The translations under genes were made by a program, and so were the position numbers. Shown here one piece after another: positions 1 to 9,819 of a DNA stretch of 64,000 bases. Location: assembly GCF_015624485.1 (NCBI RefSeq), contig NZ_CP061378.1, positions 4,092,001 through 4,156,000 of the forward strand. The letters run 5' to 3'. The stretch is from Bradyrhizobium genosp. L (lineage in GTDB: Bacteria; Pseudomonadota; Alphaproteobacteria; Rhizobiales; Xanthobacteraceae). A model generated the notes under the pieces. It did no database searches. It was not told the DNA's origin and worked only from the letters and a program-made list of their open reading frames with translations. Within the stretch, counting starts at the first letter, position 1; every line of letters starts with the position of its first letter.

Positions 1-1450
1 GCAGCTCCGGAACCGCCTCTTCCCGCGCATTGCGGAAGATCGAATGGCCGCGGGCGTGGCCGTACTGCACGTAGAAGACGGCGTTGTCCTTGGACTGCTC
101 GATCACCTTGGCGAGGTCGAAATCGAGCACCGCGTCGTTCTTGCGGAACAGCATCATGAAGCGGACGGCATCCGAGCCGACCTCGTCGACCACTTCGCGC
201 AGCGTCACGAACTCGCCCGAGCGCTTCGACATCTTCACCGGCTCGCCGTCGCGCAGCAGCTTGACGAGTTGCACGATCTTGACGTCGAGCTCGGCCTTGC
301 CGTCGGAGACAGCCTTCACCGCCGCCTGCATCCGCTTGATGTAGCCGCCGTGATCGGCGCCGAACACGTCGATCAGATTGCCGAAACCGCGCTCGAACTT
401 GTTGCGGTGGTTGGCGATGTCGGAGGCGAAGTATGTGTAGGAGCCGTCCGACTTGATCAGCGGACGATCGACGTCGTCGCCATAGGCGGTGGCGCGGAAC
501 AGCGACTGCTCACGGTCCTCGTAGTCCTCGACCGGCTTGCCCTTCGGCGGCGGCAGGCGCCCTTCGTAGATGTCGCCCTTGGCGCGCAGGAAATCGATGG
601 TCTCGGCGACCTTGTTGTTGCCCGTCGCGATCAGCGACCGCTCCGAGAAGAACACGTCGTGATGGATGTTGAGCGCGGCGAGATCGGCCTTGATCATCTC
701 CATCATCATGGCGATCGCCTTGTCGCGCACGACCGGCAGCCATTGGGCTTCCGTCATGTCGAGCAGCTTGTCGCCATGGTCCTTGGCAAGCGCCTCGCCG
801 ACCGGCTTGAGGTAATCGCCGGGATAGAGCCCTTCCGGGATCGCGCCGATGTCCTCGCCCAACGCTTCGCGGTAGCGCAGGAATGCCGAGCGCGCGAGCA
901 CGTCGACCTGGGCGCCGGCGTCGTTGATGTAATATTCGCGACAGACGTCGAAGCCGGCAAACTGCAGCAGACTGCACAGCGCGTCGCCGAACACGGCGCC
1001 GCGGCAATGGCCGACATGCATCGGTCCGGTCGGGTTGGCCGAGACGTACTCGACATTGACCTTCTCGGCCTTGCCGATGCCGCTCTGCCCATAGGTCGAA
1101 CCGGCAGCCAGCACCGCGCGCAGCGCGTCGGCCCAGACCTCGGGCTTCAGGGTCAAATTGATGAAGCCGGGTCCGGCGACGTCGACGGACGCGACCAGCG
1201 GGTCGGCGCGCAGCCGCTCGGCGATCTTGTCGGCGAGCTCGCGCGGCTTGGCCTTGGCTTCCTTCGCCAGCACCATCGCGGCGTTGGTCGCCATGTCGCC
1301 GTGGCTGGCATCGCGCGGCGGCTCGACCACCACGCGCGACAGATCGGTGCCGGCAGGCCAACCATCCTGGGCGGCGATCTCGGCGCAGATGGCGTGCACG
1401 CGCGCCAGCACGTCGGCGAAAAGATGCAGTGAAGCGGTGGTATCGGCCAT
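1..1450 (-). CDS. argS: Arginyl-tRNA synthetase (3' end lies outside the window)
   Basis: Class I aminoacyl-tRNA synthetase that charges tRNA-Arg in the cytoplasm. The start ATG is at 1450 and 483 codons are visible; the C-terminal anticodon-binding part is beyond base 1. The N-terminal Add-1 region carries [17 protein letters not shown], the HIGH signature appears as HVGHCR near residue 143, and the KMSKS loop as KMSKR near residue 405. All three are diagnostic of ArgS. It lies 9 nt downstream of dgt on the same strand, so the two are probably cotranscribed. Confidence 0.97.
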   Translation of the reverse strand, partial: MADTTASLHLFADVLARVHAICAEIAAQDGWPAGTDLSRVVVEPPRDASHGDMATNAAMVLAKEAKAKPRELADKIAERLRADPLVASVDVAGPGFINLTLKPEVWADALRAVLAAGSTYGQSGIGKAEKVNVEYVSANPTGPMHVGHCRGAVFGDALCSLLQFAGFDVCREYYINDAGAQVDVLARSAFLRYREALGEDIGAIPEGLYPGDYLKPVGEALAKDHGDKLLDMTEAQWLPVVRDKAIAMMMEMIKADLAALNIHHDVFFSERSLIATGNNKVAETIDFLRAKGDIYEGRLPPPKGKPVEDYEDREQSLFRATAYGDDVDRPLIKSDGSYTYFASDIANHRNKFERGFGNLIDVFGADHGGYIKRMQAAVKAVSDGKAELDVKIVQLVKLLRDGEPVKMSKRSGEFVTLREVVDEVGSDAVRFMMLFRKNDAVLDFDLAKVIEQSKDNAVFYVQYGHARGHSIFRNAREEAVPEL

Positions 1451-1459
1451 GGCAGGGCG

Positions 1460-2668
1460 CTAACGCAAATCCGGGGTCGAGTCAAAAAGCCGCTGATGCT
1501 CGATCAGGGCGAAACGGTCGGTCATTCCGGCGATGAAATTGCCGATCCGCCTGTTCCGCGCGCTCTCGGTCTCATCTGCCGTGCCCTCGATCCATTCGGC
1601 CGGCAGGTCGCCCGGCGACTGCCGGTAGCGCTCGAACAAATTGCGGACCACCTGCTCCGCCTCGCCCATCACCTGCATCACCCGGTGATGCCGGTACATC
1701 CGCTTGTACAGGAAGGTCTTGATCGCCGCCTCCTGCTCGGCCACGTCGGGCGGAAAGCCGATCAGCGGCGCATGGTGATGGCGGACGTCATGGACCGATT
1801 GCGGCTGCGCGGCAGCAAGGCGCGCGCTCGCCTCCCTGGAGACCGCGTTGATGAAATGCGAGATCAGCTCACGCACCAGCTCGGCGCCGCGCCGGACCTC
1901 GTCGAGCGCCGGATAATGGGCGTCGATCTCGCCGATGATTTCCGCGGTCAGCGGCATCTCCTTCAGATCGTCGACCGCGAACAGGCCGGCGCGCAGGCCA
2001 TCGTCGATGTCGTGGGCATCATAGGCGATGTCGTCGGCGAAGGCCGCGACCTGCGCCTCGAGCGAGGCGTAGCTCCACAGCTCGAGATCGTAGATCGCAT
2101 TATAGTCGGCGATGCCGACCGGAATGCCGCTCTCCACGTAGCGTCCGACGGGCGCGCCGTTGCGCGCGGTCAGCGGGCCATTGTGCTTGACGATGCCCTC
2201 CAGTGCCTCCCAGGTCAGGTTGAGGCCACCGAACTCGGGATAGCGGTGCTCCAGCGAGGTGACGACCCGCAGCGTCTGCGCATTGTGGTCGAAGCCGCCA
2301 TGCGCGTTCAGGCACTGGTCCAGCGCCCGCTCCCCGGCATGGCCGAACGGCGGATGGCCGAGGTCGTGCGCCAGCGCCAGCGTCTCGGTCAGGTCCTCGT
2401 CAAGCCCGAGCTGGCGGGCCAGCGCCCGGGCGACTTGGGCCACCTCAAGCGAATGGGTCAGCCGGGTGCGGTAATGATCGCCTTCGTGGAAGACGAAGAC
2501 CTGGGTCTTGTGCTTGAGCCGGCGGAACGCGGTCGAGTGGATCACTCGGTCGCAGTCGCGCCGGAACGGGCTGCGGGTCCGGCTCGGCGGCTCCGCGACC
2601 AGTCGGCCCCGGCTGCGACCGGGGTCGCAGGCATAGGGCGCGCGGGGGGCAGCCATTCCGACCGACAC
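1460..2668 (-). CDS. dgt: dGTPase-like HD-domain triphosphohydrolase
   Basis: Deoxyguanosinetriphosphate triphosphohydrolase-like protein (402 aa), predicted to cleave dNTPs to deoxynucleosides and triphosphate. The HD-domain metal ligands are visible: H72 in RLTHSLEVA and the H101-D102 pair in [16 protein letters not shown], as in the short proteobacterial Dgt subfamily. The longest frame begins with GTG at 2668; an in-frame ATG at 2656 would shorten it by four residues and cannot be excluded. It sits directly upstream of argS, a common rhizobial arrangement, and is divergent from erpA. Confidence 0.93.
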   Translation of the reverse strand: MSVGMAAPRAPYACDPGRSRGRLVAEPPSRTRSPFRRDCDRVIHSTAFRRLKHKTQVFVFHEGDHYRTRLTHSLEVAQVARALARQLGLDEDLTETLALAHDLGHPPFGHAGERALDQCLNAHGGFDHNAQTLRVVTSLEHRYPEFGGLNLTWEALEGIVKHNGPLTARNGAPVGRYVESGIPVGIADYNAIYDLELWSYASLEAQVAAFADDIAYDAHDIDDGLRAGLFAVDDLKEMPLTAEIIGEIDAHYPALDEVRRGAELVRELISHFINAVSREASARLAAAQPQSVHDVRHHHAPLIGFPPDVAEQEAAIKTFLYKRMYRHHRVMQVMGEAEQVVRNLFERYRQSPGDLPAEWIEGTADETESARNRRIGNFIAGMTDRFALIEHQRLFDSTPDLR

Positions 2669-2777
2669 GGTATTTTAGTCCTTATCCATTTGATTCCATG
2701 GCCCGACGCACTTAACTATTGATGGCGCCGGATACCAAATGAATTGGGTATGACGGGCTATCTACCGGAGACTGAGC

Positions 2778-3107
2778 ATGACTGCCGCCATCACCGTCAG
2801 CGAACGAGCCGCACGCCGGATCGGGCAGATCCTCAGCAAGGAAGGCGACGGCGCCAAGCTGCGCATCTCGGTCGAGGGCGGCGGTTGCTCCGGCTTCCAG
2901 TACAAGTTCGACGTCGAGCGCACCCAGGCCGATGACGACCTCGTGATCGAGCGCGACAACGCCGTGGTGCTGATCGATTCCGCCTCCGTGCCGTTCCTGG
3001 CCGGGTCTGAGGTCGACTTCGTCGACGATTTGATCGGCGCCTCTTTCCGCGTCGTGAACCCGAACGCCACCGCCTCCTGCGGCTGCGGCACCAGCTTCTC
3101 GATCTGA
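2778..3107 (+). CDS. erpA: Iron-sulfur cluster insertion protein (HesB/IscA family)
   Basis: A-type carrier (109 aa) that binds an Fe-S cluster and passes it to apo-proteins. The three conserved cysteines are present: C37 in GGGCSGFQY and C101/C103 in the C-terminal SCGCGTSF motif. A GGAGA ribosome-binding site lies 6-7 nt before the ATG. It is divergent from dgt. The assignment to ErpA rather than another IscA paralogue rests on length and on the argS-dgt-erpA-xthA neighbourhood typical of alphaproteobacteria. Confidence 0.93.
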   Translation: MTAAITVSERAARRIGQILSKEGDGAKLRISVEGGGCSGFQYKFDVERTQADDDLVIERDNAVVLIDSASVPFLAGSEVDFVDDLIGASFRVVNPNATASCGCGTSFSI

Positions 3108-3171
3108 TCAGACAACCCTGCGCCGCGACCAGCTGCGGCCGCTCGGCGTCGCCGTCAGGAGTCGCGGCCTC

Positions 3172-3606
3172 ATGTCCACGCCCGTCCTGATCTGCCCTTG
3201 GGAACAAGCCCGCGAACCCTCCCGCGCCATCCGCTACAGCGTCTTTGTCGAGGAACAGGGCGTGCCGGTCGAGCTGGAATGGGACGACATGGACACGTCG
3301 AGCTGGCATGCGCTGGCGTTTGCCGAGGACGGCACGCCCGTGGCCACCGGCCGGCTGCTGCCCGACGGCCATATCGGACGCATGGCGGTGCTCAAAGCGG
3401 TGCGCGGCACGGGCGTGGGCGCCCGGGTGCTGGACGCGCTGATGGCCAAGGCGGCCGAACTCGGCTATCCCGAGCTGATCCTCAACGCGCAGACGCACGC
3501 AGAGCCGTTCTACGCGCGCGTCGGGTTCGAACCAGTCGGCGAGAAATTCGAAGAGGCTGGCATCCCGCACATCGAGATGCGAAAACGCTTGATCAAAAAC
3601 CCATGA
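3172..3606 (+). CDS. GNAT family N-acetyltransferase (ElaA-like)
   Basis: Small acetyl-CoA-dependent acyltransferase (144 aa). The acetyl-CoA loop is visible as RGTGVGARVLDAL near residues 83-95, followed by the C-terminal ARVGFEPVGEKF signature. The N-terminal IRYSVFVEEQGVP motif is typical of ElaA/YjcF-type GNAT proteins. The substrate cannot be deduced. It lies between erpA and xthA on the same strand, 15 nt before xthA, so cotranscription is likely. Confidence 0.88.
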   Translation: MSTPVLICPWEQAREPSRAIRYSVFVEEQGVPVELEWDDMDTSSWHALAFAEDGTPVATGRLLPDGHIGRMAVLKAVRGTGVGARVLDALMAKAAELGYPELILNAQTHAEPFYARVGFEPVGEKFEEAGIPHIEMRKRLIKNP

Positions 3607-3621
3607 AGTGAAGGACTTTCG

Positions 3622-4419
3622 ATGTCAGTTCGCATCGCGACCTGGAACGTCAACTCGGTCCGGCAGCGGATCGAACCTCTGATGAGCTGGCTCAAGGAGT
3701 GTTCGCCCGACATCGTCTGCCTGCAGGAGATCAAATGCGTCGATGACGCGTTCCCGCGGCTCGAGATCGAATCGCTCGGCTACAACGTCGTGACCCACGG
3801 CCAGAAGACGTTCAACGGTGTCGCGCTGCTCTCAAAGCTGCCGTTCGACGAAACCAAGTCGGGGCTTGCCGGTGACGATGACGATGCCCACGCCCGTTTC
3901 CTCGAAGGCGTGGTCACGCTGAAGCAGGGCGTGGTCCGCATAGCCTGCCTCTATCTGCCCAATGGCAATCCAGCGAATACCGACAAATATCCATACAAAC
4001 TCAAATGGATGTTGCGGCTTCTTGAGTACGCGAAGCAGCGGCTTAAGACCGAGGAGCCGCTGATCCTGGCCGGCGACTTCAACGTCATTCCGGCGGCCCG
4101 CGACGTCTACAATCCGGCCGCCTGGACCGGCGATGCGCTGTTCCGTCCCGAGACGCGGGAGGCCTTTCAATCCCTCCTCGGCCTCGGCCTCACCGATGCG
4201 TTGCGCGCGGTCAATGACGAGCCAGGTCAATACACCTTCTGGGACTACCAGGCCGGCGCCTGGCAGAAGAACTGGGGCTTGCGGATCGACCATCTGCTGA
4301 TGTCGCCACAGGCCAGCGACCGGCTGATCGACGTCGGCATCGACAGCTATGTCCGTGCCTGGGAGAAGCCGTCGGACCATGTGCCGGTCTGGGCCGATCT
4401 CGATTTCGAGACGGCGTGA
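3622..4419 (+). CDS. xthA: Exodeoxyribonuclease III
   Basis: Mg-dependent AP endonuclease/3'-5' exonuclease of the ExoIII/APE1 family (265 aa), acting in base-excision repair. Family residues are in place: N9 (TWNVNS), E36 (LQEIK), Y111 (YLPNG), D152/N154 (GDFNV) and D252-H253 (SDHVP). The length is standard. An AAGGA ribosome-binding site lies 6 nt before the ATG. The stop is 1 nt from the stop of the convergent idonate dehydrogenase gene, leaving no room for a terminator. Confidence 0.95.
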   Translation: MSVRIATWNVNSVRQRIEPLMSWLKECSPDIVCLQEIKCVDDAFPRLEIESLGYNVVTHGQKTFNGVALLSKLPFDETKSGLAGDDDDAHARFLEGVVTLKQGVVRIACLYLPNGNPANTDKYPYKLKWMLRLLEYAKQRLKTEEPLILAGDFNVIPAARDVYNPAAWTGDALFRPETREAFQSLLGLGLTDALRAVNDEPGQYTFWDYQAGAWQKNWGLRIDHLLMSPQASDRLIDVGIDSYVRAWEKPSDHVPVWADLDFETA

Positions 4420-4420
4420 C

Positions 4421-5452
4421 CTAGAACGTCAACTGTACCTTCATCGCGCGCGAGCGGTCGCTGGCGAGCTCGAAGGCATCGACTGCCTGTTCGAACGGAA
4501 TCGACGCCGTCACCAGCGGCGTCAGGTCGACCAGCCCCTCGCCCATCAGCCGCAGCGCCAGCTCGAACTCCGGATCGAAGCGGAAGGTGCCGCGCAGCTG
4601 CAGCTCCTTGGCGACGACGGTGTTGATCGGCAGCGTCACCTCGCCGCCGAGCCCGACCTGCACGATGACGGCGCCGGGCCGCAGCAGATCGAGCGCGCCA
4701 CGCAGCGCCGCCTGATTGCCGGAGGCCTCGAACAGCACGTCGAACGTGCCCTTGCCGATCTTGTACGGCTCAAGTGCGGTGCCATCGGTCGCACTGTTGA
4801 TCGCGTGCGTTGCGCCCAGCCTGCGCGCCATCGCCAGCGGCGGCTCGGCGATGTCGGTCGCGACGATCTCGGACGCGCCGCCGTAGCGCGCGACCACGAC
4901 CATCAGCGCGCCGATCGGACCGCAGCCGGTCACCAGCACCCGCTTGCCGAGCAGGCTGCCGGCCTGATGCCCGGCGTGCAGGCAGACCGCGAACGGCTCG
5001 GCCATCGCGGCCTCGGCGAACGACAGCCGGTCGGCGATCGGGATCGCCTGCGAGGCGTCGACCGTGATGAATTCGCGAAAGCCGCCCTGGACATGGGGAA
5101 AGCGCATCGCGCTGCCGAGGAAGCGCATGTCGGTGCACTGGTTACGCATGCCCTCGCGGCAATAGGCGCACTGGCCGCACGGCAGGCTCGGATTGACCGC
5201 GACCCGCGTTCCCGCGCGGAGATGGGAGACGCCACTGCCGACATCGGCGATGGTGCCTGAAATCTCGTGCCCCAGCGCCATCGGCTCTCGGATCCGCACC
5301 ACGCCGAAACCGCCGTGATGGTAGTAGTGTAGATCGGAGCCGCAGATGCCGCCGGCCGCGATCTTCAGCCGCACCTGATGCGGCACCGGCGCGGGATTTT
5401 CAAAACTGTCGATCCGCAAGTCGTGCGGAGCATGGATGACGACGGCGCGCAT
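4421..5452 (-). CDS. L-idonate 5-dehydrogenase-like zinc alcohol dehydrogenase
   Basis: Medium-chain Zn-dependent dehydrogenase (343 aa) predicted to oxidise L-idonate or a related hexonate at C5 with NAD(P). Catalytic zinc ligands C37 and H62-E63, structural zinc cysteines C92, C95, C98 and C106, and the Rossmann motif in VLVTGCGPIGALM are all visible; AVNPSLPCGQCAYC is typical of IdnD. The frame extends 52 codons further upstream, but the start at 5452 has a GGAAGGA site 8 nt before it. It is the last gene of a three-gene operon after the SDR and the dehydratase. Confidence 0.85.
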   Translation of the reverse strand: MRAVVIHAPHDLRIDSFENPAPVPHQVRLKIAAGGICGSDLHYYHHGGFGVVRIREPMALGHEISGTIADVGSGVSHLRAGTRVAVNPSLPCGQCAYCREGMRNQCTDMRFLGSAMRFPHVQGGFREFITVDASQAIPIADRLSFAEAAMAEPFAVCLHAGHQAGSLLGKRVLVTGCGPIGALMVVVARYGGASEIVATDIAEPPLAMARRLGATHAINSATDGTALEPYKIGKGTFDVLFEASGNQAALRGALDLLRPGAVIVQVGLGGEVTLPINTVVAKELQLRGTFRFDPEFELALRLMGEGLVDLTPLVTASIPFEQAVDAFELASDRSRAMKVQLTF

Positions 5453-5493
5453 GTGCTCAATCCTTCCCTTTGATGCCGGCCGGACCCGCGCGG

Positions 5494-6261
5494 CTACATC
5501 GCCGCCAGCATACCGCCGTCGACATAGATGATCTGCCCGTTGACGTAACTGGACGCTTCCGAGGCGAGGAAGATCGCGGCACCGACCAGCTCGTCGGGCT
5601 TGCCCCAACGCTTCGCCGGCACGCGCGACATCAGCCAGTTATTGAACTCGACATTCGACATCAGCGCTTCGTTCATGTCGGTCAGCATGTAGCCGGGTCC
5701 GATCGCATTGGCCTGGATGCCGCTCTGCGCCCATTCCACCGCCATCGACCGCGTCAGGTTACGGATGCCGCCCTTCGCCGCCGTGTAGGGCGCGATCGTC
5801 GGCCGCGCCAGTTCGCTGCCGAGCGAGCCGATATTGATGATCTTGCCGCGCTTGCGGGCGATCATCCGCTTGGCCGCCTCGCGCCCGGCGACGAAGGCGC
5901 TGGTGAGATTGGTCTCGATCACCTTGCGCCATTCCTCGGTGGTGAACTCGACCAGCGGCTTGCGGCGCTGGATGCCGGCATTGTTGACGAGGATGTCGAC
6001 GGCAATGCCTTCGCGGTCGAACCGCTCGAAGGCGCCGACGATCGCCGGCTCATCGGTGACGTCGAAGGCTGCGCCCTCGACCTGGTGCCCGGCGGCGCGG
6101 AACTCGGTGACCGCGGCATCCACCCGCGCGGGGTCGACGCCGTTGATGATCAGCCGGGCGCCGGCTTTTGCCATGCCCTCGGCGATGGCGCGGCCGAGAC
6201 CGCGTGAGGAGCCGGTCACCAGCGCGGTGCGGCCGGAAAGATCGAACAAGGCGGTGCTCAT
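5494..6261 (-). CDS. SDR-family gluconate 5-dehydrogenase-like oxidoreductase
   Basis: Classical short-chain dehydrogenase (255 aa), probably interconverting a 5-keto-hexonate and its alcohol (IdnO/Ga5DH type). The cofactor motif TGSSRGLGRAIA is near residue 16, NNAG near 92, the catalytic YTAAK near 160 and a C-terminal VDGGM. A GAGGA site lies 8 nt before the ATG. It sits 11 nt downstream of the dehydratase and upstream of the idonate dehydrogenase; pairing of the two dehydrogenases is what suggests hexonate epimerisation through a 5-keto intermediate. The exact substrate is not proved. Confidence 0.85.
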   Translation of the reverse strand: MSTALFDLSGRTALVTGSSRGLGRAIAEGMAKAGARLIINGVDPARVDAAVTEFRAAGHQVEGAAFDVTDEPAIVGAFERFDREGIAVDILVNNAGIQRRKPLVEFTTEEWRKVIETNLTSAFVAGREAAKRMIARKRGKIINIGSLGSELARPTIAPYTAAKGGIRNLTRSMAVEWAQSGIQANAIGPGYMLTDMNEALMSNVEFNNWLMSRVPAKRWGKPDELVGAAIFLASEASSYVNGQIIYVDGGMLAAM

Positions 6262-6272
6262 GTTTGGGGTCC

Positions 6273-7472
6273 TCAGGCGTTGGAGCGGCGCACGGTGAGA
6301 TCGGAGCGGTCGAACACCGCAGGCAACAGGTCGACGCCGAGCCCCGGCCCTTCCATCGGATAGACGTAGCCATCCTTGATCACGGGCATGGTGGTGACAA
6401 GCTCGTTATACCAGCCGTTGTAGAACGCGCGCACCGATTCCTGGATCAGCGTGTTGGGCTGGCTGAACGACATGTGGATCGCGGCGATGAATCCGATCGG
6501 CCCGATGCAATCATGGGGAGCAAACGGCCGGTGATAGGTCTCGGCCATCGCCGCGATCTTGCGGCCTTCGGTAAGACCGCCGGTCCAGCACAGATCGGCC
6601 ATCACCACATGCATGGCGTCGCGGTCCAGCATGTCCTTGTAGGGAAAGCGCGAGCCGAGCGTTTCGCTGGCGCAGACCCAGACATCGGTCGAGCGCGCAT
6701 ATTCGGCCAGCGCCTGAGGCGAGTTCATCCGGATCGGGTCTTCGTACCAGGTCGGCTTGTACGACTCGAGCGCGCGCGCGATCTGTTTTGCGGTCGGCAA
6801 ATTCCACAGCGAATGCAGTTCGACCATGATCTCCATTCTGTCGCCGACGGCTTTGCGGATCTTCTCGAACGGTTCGATCGCCTGCTTCATCTGCGCCGCT
6901 GTGATGTAGAGACCCTTGTTCTCCTGCGCCGCCGGATCGAACGGCCAGATCTTCATCGCCGAGATGCCGCTTTCAAGAAGGCTTTCCGCCAGCGCGTCGG
7001 CGCGGTGCATGAAGCCGTCGAGGTCCTCGTAGGATCCCTGCGCCTCACCGAGATTCCAGTTCGACACCGGGCTGATGTTGGTGGAGCGGACATATTTGGT
7101 GCCGGCGCAGGTGTTGTAGATGCGCTGCTTGTCGCGGCAGAGGCCGCCGAGCATCTGGTGCACCGGCTGGCCGCACACCTTGCCGAACAAATCCCACAGC
7201 GCGATGTCGATCGCGGACGCCGCGCGATACTCGACGCCGGTCGAGGATTGCGCCATCGGCAGATTGAGCATGTCGCGGTGGATCGCCTCGATATGCAGCG
7301 GATTGCGGCCGAGCAGACGCCCGGCGAAGGTGTCGTGGATCTGCGCTTCGATCGCGCCTGCGCCGTAGAAGGTCTCGCCGAGCCCGATCAGCCCGGTATC
7401 GGTGTGGACACGGACCCAGATCACGTTGGCGAACTCTTCCGTGCGCAACGTCTCGATCGAGGTGATCTTCAT
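6273..7472 (-). CDS. Enolase-superfamily sugar-acid dehydratase (mandelate racemase/muconate lactonizing type)
   Basis: Enolase-superfamily enzyme (399 aa), likely an acid-sugar dehydratase producing a 2-keto-3-deoxy acid. Metal-ligand positions are seen in MVELHSLW, TWYEDPI and CASETLGSR, and a C-terminal FAPHDCIGP carries the likely catalytic histidine. Two ATGs are candidates; a GGAGG lies 8 nt before 7472 but only 2 nt before 7478, so 7472 is chosen. It is the first gene of the operon with the SDR and idonate dehydrogenase, divergent from the GntR gene. The substrate is not identifiable by eye. Confidence 0.85.
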   Translation of the reverse strand: MKITSIETLRTEEFANVIWVRVHTDTGLIGLGETFYGAGAIEAQIHDTFAGRLLGRNPLHIEAIHRDMLNLPMAQSSTGVEYRAASAIDIALWDLFGKVCGQPVHQMLGGLCRDKQRIYNTCAGTKYVRSTNISPVSNWNLGEAQGSYEDLDGFMHRADALAESLLESGISAMKIWPFDPAAQENKGLYITAAQMKQAIEPFEKIRKAVGDRMEIMVELHSLWNLPTAKQIARALESYKPTWYEDPIRMNSPQALAEYARSTDVWVCASETLGSRFPYKDMLDRDAMHVVMADLCWTGGLTEGRKIAAMAETYHRPFAPHDCIGPIGFIAAIHMSFSQPNTLIQESVRAFYNGWYNELVTTMPVIKDGYVYPMEGPGLGVDLLPAVFDRSDLTVRRSNA

Positions 7473-7653
7473 CGCCATGTCCTCCCGAAGCCGACGTAGC
7501 GCGGCTCCATGTTCTTTGATTGCGAACGTCCCTTTTGCCCGGGCGTCGTCGCCCATTGATACGGCCGCTTGTAATATTTCACAACATGTTTTAAAGCGGA
7601 CCAAGATCAATCAGGCCCACGCGATGCACGCGGGCCTGTGGGAGGAAGCAGAC

Positions 7654-8415
7654 ATGGTACGGCGCAAACGCGCGCTTGACGTCGTACGTCCCGACGAGGA
7701 CGCGGCCCCCGGCCGGCGCAACCGCATCAATTTTTTCGAGCTCGCCTATCAGCGGATCGAGGATCTGCTGGTCAATTGTAAGCTGCGGCCCGGCCAGTCC
7801 CTCACCGTGCAGGAATTGCAGGACGTCACCGGCTTCGGCCGCACGCCGGTGCACAACGCCGTCAACACACTCGCGGCCGACACGCTGATCATCATCCGTC
7901 CGCGCCACGGCCTGCAGATCGCGCCGATCGACCTCGCGCGCGAACGGCGGCTACTGGCGCTGCGGCGCGACCTCGAGCGTTTCGTCATCCGCCTCGCGGC
8001 CGAGCACGCCAGCCTCTCGCATCGCAATCAGGCGCTGCATATCGAGCGCGCCATGACGGAGAAGCGCGCGACGCTTTCGCTCGACGCATTCAACAGCCTC
8101 GATCGCCGCATCGACGGCCTGATCCTGGCCGCCGCCGGCGAGCCGTTTCTCGCCCACACGCTGCGGCCGCTGCACACGCTCTACCGCCGCATCGGCTTCA
8201 TCCATCACAGCTGCATGCCCGGGCAGGCCGACCTGTCCGGCACCATCGACAGCCATCTCGCTATTCTGAATGCGGTGGCCAACCGCCACGTCGACCGCGC
8301 GATGGCCGCGAGCGACGCGCTGATCGACTACATGGACGCGATGTTCGAGGGCATGGAGGCCGGCATCGATCCGCGCCTGCTCGATTGCAGCATCGAGCCG
8401 CTGCTCGGCGCATAG
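7654..8415 (+). CDS. GntR-family transcriptional regulator (FadR/VanR-like)
   Basis: 253-aa regulator with an N-terminal winged helix-turn-helix (LTVQELQDVTGFGRTPVHNA, about residues 50-70) and an all-helical FCD-type effector domain. It is divergent from the hexonate operon and upstream of the MFS gene, so it probably controls both in response to a sugar acid. The start at 7654 has a GGAGG 8 nt upstream; the frame is open further upstream but overlaps the divergent gene. A weak inverted repeat TTGT-N8-ACAA at 7569-7584 in the shared promoter region is a possible operator. Confidence 0.9.
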   Translation: MVRRKRALDVVRPDEDAAPGRRNRINFFELAYQRIEDLLVNCKLRPGQSLTVQELQDVTGFGRTPVHNAVNTLAADTLIIIRPRHGLQIAPIDLARERRLLALRRDLERFVIRLAAEHASLSHRNQALHIERAMTEKRATLSLDAFNSLDRRIDGLILAAAGEPFLAHTLRPLHTLYRRIGFIHHSCMPGQADLSGTIDSHLAILNAVANRHVDRAMAASDALIDYMDAMFEGMEAGIDPRLLDCSIEPLLGA

Positions 8416-8442
8416 GATTTTGGGACAACGGGAGAAGCAACG

Positions 8443-9807
8443 ATGTCAACAATGGCAGTTCCGCAGCAGGCGGCGATCGAGGGCGCGGTTCGCCACCTCG
8501 TCACCAATTACAGCCCGAAGGGCAACAAGGTCGGCTGGCTGATGATGGCCTCGATCCTGGTCGAGGCCTGGGACCTCTACTCGATCGCCTTCGTGCTGAT
8601 CTTCATCAAGGAGCAGTACAATCCCGATCCGCTGATGCTCGGGCTCGCCGCCGCCGGCACCCAGGGCGGCGCACTGATCGGGGCGCTGCTCGGCGGCTGG
8701 CTGTCCGACAAGATCGGCCGCCGCGTGATGTTCATCTCGACCATGATCATGTTCATCGTGCTGGCGCTGGCGCAGGCCTTCGTGCCCAACGTGACCTGGC
8801 TGATCGTGATCCGGTTCCTGCTCGGCATCCCGCTCGGCAGCGATATCTCGACCGGCTACACCTACATCATGGAATCCATGGCCAAGGGCGAGCGCGAAGT
8901 CATGGGCAATCGCTGGCAGTTCATGTTCGCGGTCGGCGAGGTGCTGACGATCGGCGTCATCATCCTGTTCCTGCTCACCAACATGCAGCACGAGACGCTG
9001 TGGCGGGTCACGCTCGGCCTCGGCGCCCTGCCCGCGCTGATCATCCTCATCATGCGCCACGACGTGCCGGAGACCGCGGTGTGGCTGGTGCAGCGCGGCC
9101 GGTTCCGCGAGGCCAAGCAGGTGGCGCGGCACATGTACAACGACGATCTCAAGATGCTGCCGGACCAGGACGTCGTGATGCCGCGACCGAGCACGTCGGC
9201 CTTCATCGCCGACCTGCGCAAGGATCCGATCCGCTGGCGCGCCACGTTGTACGGCTGGATCGCCTGCTTTGCACAGGGCAGCGAGTTCTCCACCTTCGCC
9301 TTCTACCTGCCGGTGCTGTTCGCGATGGTGGGCGTCTCCAGCGTGCTCGGCAACAACCTCGTGACCATGGCGCTGTTCGCCTTTGCCGCGGTCTCGGGCT
9401 GGGTCGGACCGCTGCTGACGCCGAAGATCGGCCACCGCGGCATCAGCATCGCCGGCTTCGGCATCGTGCTGGTCTCGCTGTTGGTCGCGGCGGGTGCGCT
9501 CTACACCGGCCAGAAATACATCCTGCCGTTCGCGGCGGCCGCCATGCTGTGGGGCCATTATTGGGACGCCTCGAACTGCATGACGATCCCGACCATGGTG
9601 GCGCGGCCGCAATATCGCGGCACGGCGTCGGGCTTTGCCTACATGTTCGTGAAGCTGCCGTCGTTCCTGGCGATCTTCTTGTTTCCGTCGCTGTTCGAGG
9701 CGATCGGCCAGGCCAATGCGACGCTGCTGGTTGCGATCTTCCCGCTGATCGGGCTGCTCGCAGCGATCTTCATCCTGCCGGAGGTCTACGGCTACGAGCA
9801 GGACTAG
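8443..9807 (+). CDS. MFS sugar/sugar-acid transporter
   Basis: Inner-membrane major facilitator (454 aa) with about 12 hydrophobic segments. The MFS loop signature GGWLSDKIGRRVMF follows TM2, and RFLLGIPLGSD lies in TM4, as in the sugar-porter/metabolite:H+ symporter group. It begins 27 nt after the GntR gene with a GGAG site 8 nt before the ATG. The context makes it the likely importer of the hexonate degraded by the divergent operon. The substrate is inferred only from context. Confidence 0.88.
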   Translation: MSTMAVPQQAAIEGAVRHLVTNYSPKGNKVGWLMMASILVEAWDLYSIAFVLIFIKEQYNPDPLMLGLAAAGTQGGALIGALLGGWLSDKIGRRVMFISTMIMFIVLALAQAFVPNVTWLIVIRFLLGIPLGSDISTGYTYIMESMAKGEREVMGNRWQFMFAVGEVLTIGVIILFLLTNMQHETLWRVTLGLGALPALIILIMRHDVPETAVWLVQRGRFREAKQVARHMYNDDLKMLPDQDVVMPRPSTSAFIADLRKDPIRWRATLYGWIACFAQGSEFSTFAFYLPVLFAMVGVSSVLGNNLVTMALFAFAAVSGWVGPLLTPKIGHRGISIAGFGIVLVSLLVAAGALYTGQKYILPFAAAAMLWGHYWDASNCMTIPTMVARPQYRGTASGFAYMFVKLPSFLAIFLFPSLFEAIGQANATLLVAIFPLIGLLAAIFILPEVYGYEQD

Positions 9808-9819
9808 TCCCGACGCCCT

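Noticed and set aside
7556..7577. TTGATA and TAATAT resembling a sigma-70 promoter for the GntR gene
   Set aside because: The spacing is only 10 nt, too short for a functional pair.
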